Positions 12,113 to 24,400 of a stretch of 64,000 nt of DNA are shown one piece after another. The DNA comes from Ptychodera flava (lineage: Eukaryota; Hemichordata; Enteropneusta; Ptychoderidae): positions 19,956,783 through 20,020,782 of the forward strand of contig NC_091943.1 in assembly GCF_041260155.1 (NCBI RefSeq), in the 5' to 3' direction. Below the pieces are notes generated by a model. It was given only the letters and a program-made list of their open reading frames with translations, did not search any database and had not been told where the DNA came from. Position numbers and translations under genes: made by a program. The first letter of the stretch is position 1; every line of letters begins with the position of its first letter.

Positions 12113-12371
12113 AGGGATTCTTTAAAAGATTCTGAATCGGTTTTTAGCTCTATGAAGTATGCGTTAATTTAAAGGAGAAGAAGCTTGTGTACAGTATCGA
12201 TCAAAGCAGCAATGGATATGATACTTTGTTTGTGTGGTTCTTATACTGCATCGGTCTATGTTACTAAGTGACATCATCATGTCACGTGCTATCATCCTTG
12301 CTCCACGATATTTTTGTAGTCAAGCATCTTACTTAATTTATGGTGTAAACAAATATTAAAAGTTGCCGAAG

Positions 12372-12569
12372 TCAAAGGCTCCGGTGAATGCAAAATTTGT
12401 ATCTTGAAAAATAGGTGTTAATGTGATTTTTGAGAATCTCGTGCTTCATGATAGAACTCGTTCGGGCTCGTTCGGGCTCGTTCCCATTTAGGCTACGCAC
12501 GGAAGCTAATGCCATTCCTACAAGTACAACTGTTACTAGAAGTATACGAGTGTAGGTGTATCTTCCCAT
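12372..12569 (-). CDS. Possible small secreted peptide (65 aa)
   Basis: An unspliced minus-strand frame starting MGRYTYTRILLVTVV, with a strongly hydrophobic core and an ALA-S cleavage-like site near residue 23. About 42 hydrophilic residues with basic patches and a single Cys follow. No known hormone or defensin pattern is visible. It sits about 260 bases upstream of the other signal-peptide-like exon on the same strand. It could be an alternative first exon or chance. Confidence 0.25.
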   Translation of the reverse strand: MGRYTYTRILLVTVVLVGMALASVRSLNGNEPERARTSSIMKHEILKNHINTYFSRYKFCIHRSL

Positions 12570-13191
12570 CTATTTACTCCTCTCTTCACGTGCTCTCTCC
12601 AACAACAGTATAAGTCGGGCTGTGTATCTATTGTAAAATTGGCAAAGTGTCAAGGTGTTACTGTGGACTTCGCTTGCTAACCGTCTTCTATTCTTATGAC
12701 TAAGATTTGATATCTGAAAAGTCTAGTCCGAATAATTATCACGTGATTATACACGGAAATGACGCAAAGGTAAAGGTTGCATTGCATATTTTTTTCGAAG
12801 TCACGTGGTCATAAGTTAAGGAACTTTATAGTCTCGTTTGCAGTGTTATAGATCTCACAGGTGTGGTGGCGTGTTCACTGGTATAAGCTTTTATAATTAT
12901 CTTATTGTGTTCGATCTGTTCTTAGGAACAACTGTTGTTCAGGTGAAACGATCATCTTATTCATGATGAAATGTAATCTATGATCCTTGTATAATTAGGC
13001 TTTCTAATCTTACATTCTACTCGTTGCATTATCGGATTCCCTACTGGCCTATATGTAAAGGTAAATTTAAGACAAATTCTCGTGATTGTTTGATGAGAAC
13101 TTTGTAGCAAAACAATGTCTACAACACCATTTCATTTCTGTCGATGACAAGTATGTGACATTAAATGGAAGAAATTCATGACAAATACTAT
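12570..13191. other. No gene recognised
   Basis: AT-rich flank upstream of the two leader-like frames. A promoter may lie here, but no convincing core element stands out. Confidence 0.3.
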
Positions 13192-13314
13192 ATATTATTG
13201 CCTGAATACATGGCTTTATGTGCCCGAGACCAGGAGACAATTTGCCCTCCTGGCGTTGGGCAAATTGTCTCCTGTTGCGAGGACACATAAACCCATGTTT
13301 TCGGGCAATAATAT
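13192..13314. mobile_element. 123-bp foldback MITE
   Basis: Near-perfect palindrome. ATATTATTGCC(T/C)GAA opens both arms, followed by ACATGG(C/G)TTTATGTG and GGAGACAATTTGCCC meeting at a short loop around 13250. No coding capacity. Confidence 0.75.
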
Positions 13315-15200
13315 TTTTATTACATGCCTCTTCACAGTTAACGCTATATGACATTTAGTTGCATGCAGGTTATTTTGAAACAATTTTACCATTATCGACC
13401 AGCATCAAACATATTTTAACGAAAGTCAAAATAGCAGTGCGCGCATGGATATTTTACATCTAGCGTTGAGCGTCTTCTTTGACTTAGTAAACGTCGAGGC
13501 TTCACTGGACCGGGTTACCATGGAAACCGGTCAGTATATCGTTCACAGGCCCGCTAACTCCCCAGGTGTTCCTATTCAAATAAATGCACTGATTTGTACT
13601 CATATTAAGGCATGTAATAAATTATGTTATCGGTGGGGTTGATTCCATTGTTGATCCCGGAGACGATTGTTTTCCGTAACGCGTTTTCAGGGAGCACAGC
13701 AAGAGCGAACCAAGGATGGGAAAAAACTAAACCGACGGGGAAGGCGAAGGGAAGGGTGAGGCCTAGCTGGGGACAAAAGGCACAGTGACATTTACACTAT
13801 GATTACTTATGACTATTTTCTAAATATAGCAGGCAGAAGGTTTGACCCTTGACCAGAGCTGGTAAATTGTTTTAGTTTGTGCCTGCCTTGATACATAAAT
13901 GTGCGAGATAGAACAGGAACGTTAACTTTCATTGATGCTGTAAAGAAGGCATGATAATCACCATGTCATCAGAGAAAACGTTAATAAAAATATAGCAAAA
14001 TGTAACATTGCCTTCAAGCTCAGGAAATTATTTCATTGGCGGAAGGGGTAAGCTTTGTGCGTATGGTGATTATTAAGGGATACGCGCAGGTTAAAGAGAA
14101 ATAGACTCAGAGGCAACTTTTGGGTGCTCGGTCAGTTTAAAGTCCGAGGCTCGAAGCGCGCCAACATTGAGACACCATCATGACTGAAAAGTGCTGGCCG
14201 ATGGCTCCATGGATTGATTGTAAATGGTAAAAGCGTACGATAGATCCTATCATTCTGTGAAGCAATTTGCACCAACCAACTAATGATCTCAACTGAAGTC
14301 AACGTTTCTCCCATCAACCAGCCTTTATATCATTCGGGACCTGTCTCAATACATTACTGAGCGGTAATTAATTTGCGCGATACGTAGGTCAACCAGAGAA
14401 GTTTGAAATGTTATGAAGAAGACGTGCAATATCACAGTGGACGAAGTGTCAATACGTATTTCATGTTAAGTATACGCAAACGGATCATTGAAATTGGGTG
14501 CGTCAATCTCTCAGTGTACTCAGTCGTGTCTGTTTTAGTCTGTGGCACAATGTCTTTTCATTCTCTATCGTCGGTTTTCCGATGTCTCCACGGTGTCATG
14601 ATCTCCACTGAACTCTTGTTCTTTCACAGGTTTCTGTCAGGATGGCTAGCGATAAGAAATGGCATGTGCCAAGTATTTGATAATCGCGAAAACTGCGATT
14701 AGCGCTAAAAGACTCCAGGATAGACTCCAGGATAGGCGTACGGCAACGGTACAGGTATTAATTAATACAGGTATTTATTACTGTCGTCGACTAAATTATA
14801 GTTTGAATCGTAGTTTCTCTGAAAACATGTCACGATATGTTCTATCGTTTCCCGACAAACTAGTATAAATGTCGGTAACATTCACATTCCTAAAGTACGA
14901 GTTATGAAGCCAAATCTTGGGGAAATATGTACACCATGCCCAGTAAATGCATTTACAACCTAACAGTTGTTGCAGCTTCATGGCCTGTCACGGTAGTCTC
15001 ATATGGCATCGTGACCTGATATGGCATTTATTATTGTGGTCTGATGCGGGAGGCCATTGTAGTCTAAGATGGGAAGCTCTGGTGGTATATAAAACGACCT
15101 GAAACCCCGACTGAGAATGAAAAGAACAAGAGTTATCCGAATTCACTGAAGCGTCGCAGCAGACATTGTACTTTTTGCCTATGTTAATGTTTAACAGCTC
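13315..15200. other. No gene recognised
   Basis: Mixed AT-rich sequence. Frames near 14132-14317, 14403-14702 and 14659-14868 lack domains and overlap one another. A stretch near 14980-15070 with repeated TGGCAT/GTGGTCTGATG units resembles one near 22300, suggesting a dispersed repeat. Confidence 0.35.
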
Positions 15201-15204
15201 TTAA

Positions 15205-15555
15205 GGTAGTATGCACCTCGAAAGTGAAAGACTTAAACTTTTGCTCTAACTTTCCTCAAGGAATCTTTCAATCATTCTCTTTCAAAATCAAGAATAAAAA
15301 TAGGGGGTCACCGTGCAAATTTTGGTACTAGAGAAACAAATTACCCAAGATTTACCGATACTAGAAATTCAAAATGGCCGCCATCCCTGTGTTAACTCTA
15401 TGGAGAAAAATAAAATTTTCGAATTTCGAAAAACTAAGCCGGTGAAAAGTTTTCTTTCACCAAGAGCTTTAAAATGAACCACCACATGTGGTATATCAGA
15501 AGAGAATTGTAAAAGTTTGAGAGTCCGAATATCTGTCCCCGAGGTGCGTTCTACC
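15205..15555. mobile_element. 351-bp MITE with TTAA target site
   Basis: Terminal inverted repeats GGTAGTATGCACCTCG and CGAGGTGCGTTCTACC are flanked on both sides by TTAA (15201-15204 and 15556-15559). TTAA duplication is typical of Kolobok and piggyBac superfamilies. Relatives in this window lie at about 18885, 23812 and 49518. A GGCCGCCAT box and an ACCAC(A/T)TGTGGT palindrome are internal hallmarks. Confidence 0.8.
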
Positions 15556-15559
15556 TTAA

Positions 15560-17349
15560 AGTGAGATGTCACCCAGGATGTTAATACACAATTGGGTTTA
15601 GTAAGGGGAATACCGTTTGATTTTTAGGCTTGGTGAAGGAATGGGTTTGTCAGCAATTTTCCCCTTCACTGTGACAGCATTTTTTTCTATTGTCATCCTG
15701 CATCAAATTTTCTTTTTCATAGGTAAAAGCAATCAGATTTTTCTTCTCTGTAACCATTTTAATTCTACATACAGGTCACATGTTCAAATTTGTACCTATA
15801 AATAACTCGTAGTGAACTCAGTTAGAAGCAATTAAACAGGAATTTACGATACGTAATTCTGCCATTTTAATTTTATATATAAGAGATCACTGGTGAAAAA
15901 TCCATTCAGAGCTGACTGATCCAGCGAGTGATGCACTCTTGATCCTTCTGAGTTCCTTTCCTTCAAGCAGTCATAATATAGTACAAGAGCCTAGAAGAAA
16001 ATATTTTGAATGTGTAAATTGATCAATTCCAATATATTACAGCATCTGGTACAAACTACTGCCATAAAGTTCTCAGTAGATTGACGGTGACTGTAGTGTA
16101 CTGTAATAGTGTCACATCTTGTCCTTTACGGTCTAAGAATTGAGGTGCCGGTCTGGGATCGTAATGCTTTCAGTAACTGAAGCTGACACACCAAGTTGTA
16201 GGCTGCAAACACCACTTTAGATCTTTATTTACTGAACGGCAACGCTAAAGGCTGAACTTCTGAATCTCAAACTCTTCGCTGCTCTTCCCTACTCCAAAAG
16301 TGTATGCACAACGTTACTACAATCGTTTCAAAATCTACATAGTACATATATAATGAATGAATTTTATGAATGACTTAGCATACAGCTTTAATTAAATACG
16401 GACACATCGAAAATATAAAATACAGAAAATATTGTCAAAACAGGATGATATGATCTATATCTTGAAGCTGAGTTGACATCAAGCTCCGGTCATTTGTAAT
16501 AACTTGAGCATCTGTTAGAATAATATATCACTTCACGCAAGACAGACGGATGCTTCAAGAGTGGAAGTATAAAGAGGATCGTTACTATCTACTGTCGGTC
16601 AAGTCGATTACTATAGGTCAACTCTAAATATTATAAATCAGGAGGAGGGGACGTGGAATGAGTTGCAATTGAGCAGTAGACTATTGTAATAGAAATGGAG
16701 TGATGGTGCGGTTGTCAAACTTCCACTTGTTTAGCCTCCAGAGAATATGTGAGAACTAGATTTCCCGGTTTGCTGATTTCAGCACATTGGAGATAAATTG
16801 TTTCTCTATTTCAGTCTATTGGCACAATTTGTTTCTTCGGCCATGTCAAGATCTTTTTTGCCTCCTAAACCTGCTACAAATGACACATTATACGTTTTTT
16901 GCTACCATTGTTATTCAATAATTGTGCATTGCGCCATTTATAACCTCAGTAATCAACGCTTTAAGTTTCAAAAGCAACATGAAAAACGCCAAAAATTTAC
17001 AAATGCATACTCATTGAAAATGTAACATTAAAGTTACTTATCAATTCTTGGCTGTTTGCGTAAAGTTACGTGCTACAGAATAACCACGAACACGTTCATG
17101 TAGCATTACAAGAACTATAATTTTGGGATGAAATTGCTCGATGATAAAATGTGAAAGAAATTAAAGATAAACGTTAATTCTTCTTAATATTTAGTGATGT
17201 GATTTCGTCACCAAATCACATTTTATAAGCATTTAATTTAAATGATTATGATTTTTAACTGATGTAATAATCTAAAACAGTACTAGTTCGTACTGTATTA
17301 TTTGTACAAAAATATTGAATGTAGTTTCATACTTAGGAAGTGCCTGCAC
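15560..17349. other. No gene recognised; 3' flank of TRAF copy 1
   Basis: AT-rich. Frames at 15617-15805 and 16798-17025 show no domain or splice context. Confidence 0.35.
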
Positions 17350-17355
17350 TTTAAT
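17350..17355 (-). terminator. Possible variant polyadenylation signal ATTAAA
   Basis: ATTAAA on the minus strand, 107 bases past the TRAF copy 1 stop. I found no canonical AATAAA between the stop and about 17040. Confidence 0.3.
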
Positions 17356-17461
17356 GTTGAAACGATGTTTTCAGCAGCAGATTGTACTTTCCACTAGATT
17401 CCATTTGCTGCACGTTTTGGCCTTGATCTTGCAATTATACCGAAACGCTATAATTACATAT

Positions 17462-18476
17462 TTATAAATCGCTAGTATCAACTATAATTCGGAGAAATGC
17501 AACATCGTCCTTTACATAGGCATTATCGCCGCCATCAAGTAGGTTAAGCGGTAGAAAGAGAGGACAGCCAGACGCGATATTTAGATCACTGGTCGGGCGC
17601 TTGAAAGAGCTGGAATTTGGATCTGGCCGAAATGCATCGATCATATGCTCCTTGTTGTTCTGGTCGATCCACATAAACGTAACTTTCTGCCTGAATGGCC
17701 ATCTTAAGATGGCGTCGTACTCTCCCTTCATGATGACGAAGAAAAGTGAAATGTGGTTTCCTTTCCCATACCATCACCGTTGAGATATACCCTGGCGCAC
17801 ATCTTGTACCCAAATCGACTTGTGAAGAAGTACGGTGAGTATAGCGATAACGTATACGGCCTGATATAGCATCTCGTCTCTTCCTTGCGAAGTCGGTTAT
17901 TTTCCACGTTAGGACCCCGTCATAGCTTGCCATTTCTAAGGACTGTATGCGAAGATCATGTTCGGCGAGCGTAACGTCTTTCAGTGCCATCACCTTATCT
18001 TGTGCCTTGAGTTTGTTCATCATTGCTTCGAGACGTTCTTTAAACCGTTTGTCTTCTTCCATCGCTGCCCGTATGGCTGCTGCCAATCTTTCTACCTCTC
18101 TGCTCAAGACAGCGACCACGCCCTCGGAATTTGTCGCCCTTGTTTCTAGAACATCGATTTTGTTTTTTATCTCCACTGCTATGTTTTTAGTTTTCTCCAG
18201 CTGACGCTGCACGCTTTCCGAATCTTCCAGCGCCGGAGAATGGGTCGCTCTCTCGTTCACTTTCTTCAAATCATTCTCAAGGTCTTTTACGCGAGCTTGT
18301 AGAATTTCGACTGAGTTCTGATGTTGTGTAACAAGCGCGGTCGTTTTGTTGATATGTCGAGTATTTCTTTTGTAACTCTCAGAAAATGACTTTACTTTGA
18401 TCGTCTCGGTTAAAAGTAATTGCATGTGCACTTCCACTGCTCCATCACCGTGTTCTGCCTCTTTGCCACGCTCAAC
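17462..18476 (-). CDS. TRAF copy 1 exon 7: coiled coil and MATH (two frameshifts)
   Basis: The acceptor CAG precedes VERGKEAEHGDGA. The frame is open to 17586, then loses register. The proper MATH reading needs three frames: coiled coil through ISGR, then SLYSPYFFTSRFGYKMCARV, then MKGEYDAILRWPFRQ to VDTSDL and TAA at 17462-17464. The exon is 1015 bases against 1014 in copy 2, consistent with +2 and -1 changes. The heptad-rich stretch between is the TRAF-N coiled coil. Confidence 0.85.
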
Positions 18477-21400
18477 CTGACAAAATAATTTAGATCAAAT
18501 TGGTTGATTTTAATGACAAAAGCAACGGGATTCAAGGACAAAGTAAGTAATGATCCCTGTTACCCTGTAATCCCGGTTCGTAAAGCCTGCGTAAAACGAT
18601 TGCTGTCATGGAAACCGGACGCTTAAGCTCTTGCACAATTACTGGTTGATGATCTTATTATAGTTAAATACCGAGTCCTGGAGACATATTGAATAACGAA
18701 TTTCATTTTCCCATTATAAGAATTTAATCGCAATTCATCAAACACACATGACTATGGACATAGTTATAACAGGAAACCTAAACTTGCTCAATAATATCAT
18801 CAGTTGGCAAAGTACATGTATCTTTGTTAAGATAGTACACACATCAAACTGAAACAAATCACACCATCCAAGTCCTAAGTCTTTCGAAATTAAAAATAGA
18901 TAACAAGGGTCACCTTGCAAACTTTGACACCGAAGAAACAATTTACCAAATAATTTCCGAACATTGAAATTTCAAAATGGCCACCATCCTAATGTTATGG
19001 GCAAATTTTAATTTTCAAAACACTAAGTTGAGGAAAAAATTACTCACTCCATGACCTTCAAAATGAGCCTCTGTAAATGGTAGACCAAAGAATATTTTAA
19101 AGTTCGAAAGTCTGAATATCTATCCGCTCCCTTAATTGGTAAGTTAAAGCCATTGAGTGTTACGCTTCTTGTCGTTATAATACATTACAAAGTCTAATTA
19201 GGGTAAACAAAGTGACTTTATAGGGACACTAGCTCCTAGGGCACGTTTTCTGAAAAGGAACATTTCCGACTCTGTCTCTTGCAGTGAAGAAAAAAATTAA
19301 TTGATTTTGTAAAGACCTATTGACTCTCCCCGGACTGTATTAAATGAACTTAATGATGATGCATTATGAAATATAGATAAAATGAAATATGTAAACCTGA
19401 CTTGATCACTGTCAATTTTAGCAACAAAGAGTAGTATTGTATGACTTGTGTGGTTGTGCAGTAGTTGTTACTCGGCTAGACTGAAAGATTCCGTCGCGTG
19501 CGGGCGCTCCGGCGCACTGCGACCTACGACCCTTTATCTGGTAAAGGGTCGTAGGTCGCAGTGCGCCGGAGCGCCCGCACGCGACGGAATCTTTCAGTCT
19601 ATTACTCGGCTTGACTGTCTGGTAGGAATCTCGGTTTCCTGGTAACCTACTTAGTAGTAAGTTACCAAAGGAAGAGTACTGATCTCAGCTATTTTGCATC
19701 AATACATACCGTTTCATTACAGCCAATTTTATGAAACTTGCACCATTCTCGATCTCTTGCGCAGTTTCCTCTCGAAGGATCTGTGTGTTCTTTCAACTGA
19801 TACGTGAGACATAAGAGATAATATATTTAAATATCGCTGACGTTAGTGACGATAATTGTTTACGAACAGTGTCATCTATAAGAAGACAATAATGGATTGA
19901 AAAGTCAAATCTCACATGCCATGAACAAAGGTCACAAGGTCACAAGACCACATGTCTTTACATTTTTACTATTGCAAGATTAATGCTTTACGTATGAAAT
20001 ATGCGTTACACTGCAGTTACCATCTTAAGAATTCTCAAAAGGGACATGATAGAAAACGACACGACTTAAGAGTTATCAGGCTGGAAGAGAGATTGAGACA
20101 CAATAGTACAAGGAGGTCAGACAGAAAGACAGCCAACGTCACCAAGAGATACTGAGAAAGGCAAGGTAAACCTGTCAGAGAAGTTGGGGAAAGTGTGACG
20201 CTAAAAAGTGGTGATGAAGTTACTGAGGAGAGTGGGAACGATAAATTTACAAGTTGATGACTAACTTTCAACAGACGAAAAATAGTTTTGACACCATACA
20301 TTAAAAATATGCAGAACGAAAAACTTACAAGGTAGAAAATCTTCAAACTTGACTCACCTTATCTCTTGGGAATTGTTTCGAACAGAATCTGCAAGTGACG
20401 GGAAACTTGGCGCAATCTCGTTCATGAATCTTAAAAGAAGCAGTCAGGAGGCGAAATCAGTGCATTAGCGACTCACATTAACTACCTATCAATCCAATGA
20501 TACGTTAAAATACAAGACAGTGTTTAGCTAGAACAGATAAATAAACTGAAAGATCCTTCGCTCGAGGGCGCTCTCTTTGCACCCCTACCCCTCTCCGAGA
20601 CTTGCAACAAGAACAATCGTGAAGTGAATCCAAACTTTATTACTGTACTTCCTCTGTATAGTTTACCTTTCGAAATTTGGTGGAAGATTTTCTTATGAAT
20701 ATGCTACATGCCTACAAGCAAATTAACACATTAAGCAAATGAACAGGTTAGACAGAAAGTGAAGAAGAAAGATATGGGAAAACGAAGTACATGCTGTTTC
20801 GTTGTCAACAACAGCAAAAAATTGAAGTCGAACATACCTTAATTCCTTTAAAAATTAACAGCACACTGCAGTGTTCACAATTTATCAGTCTCATAACACA
20901 ATCTATCTGTATATGTCGTTTAAGATCTCGTCTTTTTACTCGCTGTTTGCAACCACTGGAACATACCACCTCTGCGTATTCACACTCTAGTTCATGATTC
21001 TACAGGTGAAACAACATGGAGGAAATGCCGATATTTTGAGGTAAATAACGTAAGTTTTATTACTCATGCATATAATTTAAGACGTTATGGACGGAAACCC
21101 TTGTGTACTCTTACCCTAGTCATGATAACTCCCTGTGATATCTGCATTTTCATGTGCAACGCTGTCTTTGTTCACCATTATCGGAACTTTTGCCTTAGTA
21201 AGGTCAAATAATGCAATAACACGATTGGAACTAATTTGGGATAGTTGGATCTCTATATTTTTCAAATTTCTCAAAAGTGTTATGTGACCTTTAGCCGAAT
21301 TTTCCGATATTACATATTACTCATATCAACAAGTGTGTAACTTAAAAAGAAAAGCAGATTAGGTAACATTTGCAGATTAAATCGACATTACTTCATCATC

Positions 21401-24400
21401 CAATTTTCCCAAAATAGTTCCAATCGTGTTCAATAAAGATTATGATAAAACAAACAGCATAAATAGACAAGGTCTTGGGACAATGATGAGAATAAACTCA
21501 GTTTTGTTACAATTTATAATATAGAATAGTTTCAATGCCACCTCTAGGCGATGGCGTTAGAAGGCAAGTCATCACACACTGACGATGGAGATTAATTAAT
21601 TTGAAAGTGTCTTGTGCCCTCAACGGTATAGCCTATACAGGAACCGATAGATCCCGAGCGAGCATACACTTTACTTTTCGAAACTTGCGATAACTTACAT
21701 ATGAAAACTATCTTGTCTTGTTTAAATTTGTACTAAAGCAGCATAATTTTCTCTGATTGTTATGTTCCCGTTTGTGTTCTCGGCGTTTTTTTATGAGATT
21801 TGTATCTAGGCAGATGACACACACTCACTAGTCCTTCGTACTTTATGCTTCTCTCGTAAATCACAGACAAATAGTCTGTGCGTAAATTTAATACATACAG
21901 TAAACCCTCGCTCTAACGACCATGCTTGGGGACAGACAAAACGTTCGTTAAAGTGAGGTCTTCTTTGAAATGAGGGAATTTGAATCCAGACTGGCCTGCC
22001 CGGGGGACACATTGCACACACGTTATAACTGATAATTCGTACTACTGGTGGTCGGTAGAGCGAGGGATTATACTGTACTCTGCTTTTACTGCATCAAAAT
22101 GGCCGCCGACATGTAGCTATAAAATTTAGTTATTACCAGACCCCTTCGCTGTTTCAATGGAAATACCAAATATAACGATAATCGACACACGGTCGGATGT
22201 TTTATTGAATGTCATTTTTACTTAGGATGGCTAAAAAATAGAATGCATTCTAAGACTTAAACAGAAACGAACACTTCATTAGCAGCACTTGCGTCATATT
22301 GGCATATCATTGTGGTCTGATGTGGCATGACTGACATGGTCGATTGCGTAAAGTGGCGTCTTGTCGACCGTGAAATGTTACGGTTCTCATGTCAAGATAC
22401 AAAAAAGTCTGAAGTATCGATTTGACAATTCAAGACAGCATCGCCGCGCGTGATCACTGAGGTCATACAAAAATAATTGTAATGATTGTAAATGGGATCT
22501 TTGACAGGATATTGAAGCAAGACATACAGCGGCGATTGCAGGAATGATTGGTTTATTTCATAATATATAGGGTAGAACTTCGGAAATGATTTATAAAGAT
22601 ACATATTATAATCAGAAAACTGGGTATATTTTTTTGTGAGTTCTGAGGGTAGTACACAATACTGCCATTACAGGACACCAGCCTGGCACCACACCAATAG
22701 CAGAACGCTGAATTATTGTAAAATTGCCGAACATTTGCGAAAAATTGTGAAACCAGATGACATTTGTTTCGTTTCGTTTCAAATGGAGCTTTTGATGTCT
22801 ATGTACTTTCAATGACATCGACGTTCATGACTGAATGGCTCATCAGACTCTGGGAAACCTCGAAGCTTTCAGAGAGTAAATTCCTAAAAAACTAGCTACT
22901 ATTTAACCGCCCTTCGATGCAAACCACATACGGGCTCAATGTGCATCACACTTACTTGCCACAAACAATTCAATTTCATGTTTACATGTAGTCGAGGGAA
23001 AATTGATAAAATTTCCTGATGGCATGTCTTTGTCACACGGTGTTATTCTTTAGTATCGCATGAATTGATACAAGGTGCAGAGAAAATGCAGAGAATAGGT
23101 AAAGTCATATAGATTAAGAATAGATATCTCTTGAGTCTCTTTCAATTCGGGGCTGTGTGTAAATTTTGTCTGATGACAAGAGAAGTAGATTGTAGTTGTG
23201 ACAGTACAAGAAAGTGAAATTCGATCAGGACTCATACCGGGACTGAATATCAATATTTCATAAATAATCATCCCAACAAATCTAATTTAATTATTTCAAA
23301 TGAAGAAAGATGTCAATACCATGTACTTTTCGAATATTCCGGACCAATCACATCCATCATTAGTACATTTAGTTAGAAGACTCTTCATCTCACGTTTGAT
23401 GGCAAAATCTTGATAAACCTGAAGTTAAAAATAAAATAAAAAGAAATGTGTAAACATAACAGTCGAACAATAAAAGGTAAAAAGCCAAGCCTGCCTGATT
23501 AATCCGTGAATTATCTGCACCTTTTAAATGTTAATTAGAAAGAAATGTACTATGACAGTTATGCCACGAAACTTGTGAGAGATCATGTATTAATGGAATA
23601 TATACACAGAGAAAGAGATGTAGATGCATTGCAAGGGGCCATCATGAAGTCTTGTCGCTATGAATACTATGAATATCGCTGGAAAACCCACTTGCACTCT
23701 TGTTGTCCTAACGATATTTTATAACTCAGGCAAAGCAAAATAAGAGTAATGTTCCACACAGAAAGACCCGAAATAATTATCTAACCGTTTTTTGCTACAT
23801 TCTTAGATTACTTACCAATGTCTTCGGGGACAGATATTCGTTCTCTGAAATTTTTACAATTTGTTTTGGATCTACCACTTGTGGTGGCTCATTTAAAATA
23901 TCTTGGAGTAAGAAAAATTTTCACCGTCTTTGTTTTTCTGAAATGGAATTTGTTCCCCGAGAGTTAACACCGGAATGGGGGCAGTTTTGAATTACTAAAA
24001 TCGGTAAAATTGAAGGTAAGTTATGTCAGACTCTAGTATTCTTGATTTTCGTAAAAGGGTGTTTAAAGTTTCAATGAGGAAAATTTTAGCAAAAATTAAG
24101 CAAAAGCTAGTCTTCCAAATTTCGAGGTGCGAACTACCGTGCATGTCTATGCTACAGAGAGGGAAAACAGGTGAAAAATAACGCTGACGGCATCCCCTAC
24201 ATTGGATGTTCGCTGCAACATTCTTTCGTACGAAGTACCTCCATATCAATATGGATTTCAGGTGGGAGGGTCCCTAATGGAAGAAAAGTTTTGCGCATTT
24301 GATCACTTGCAGAAAAATGTTAACTTAAAAGAAGTAAGTAGTCATCCTTCCAAATGAAAAATGGAGTCGAATTAGCAATGTCTCAAACATTCAAACTCAC

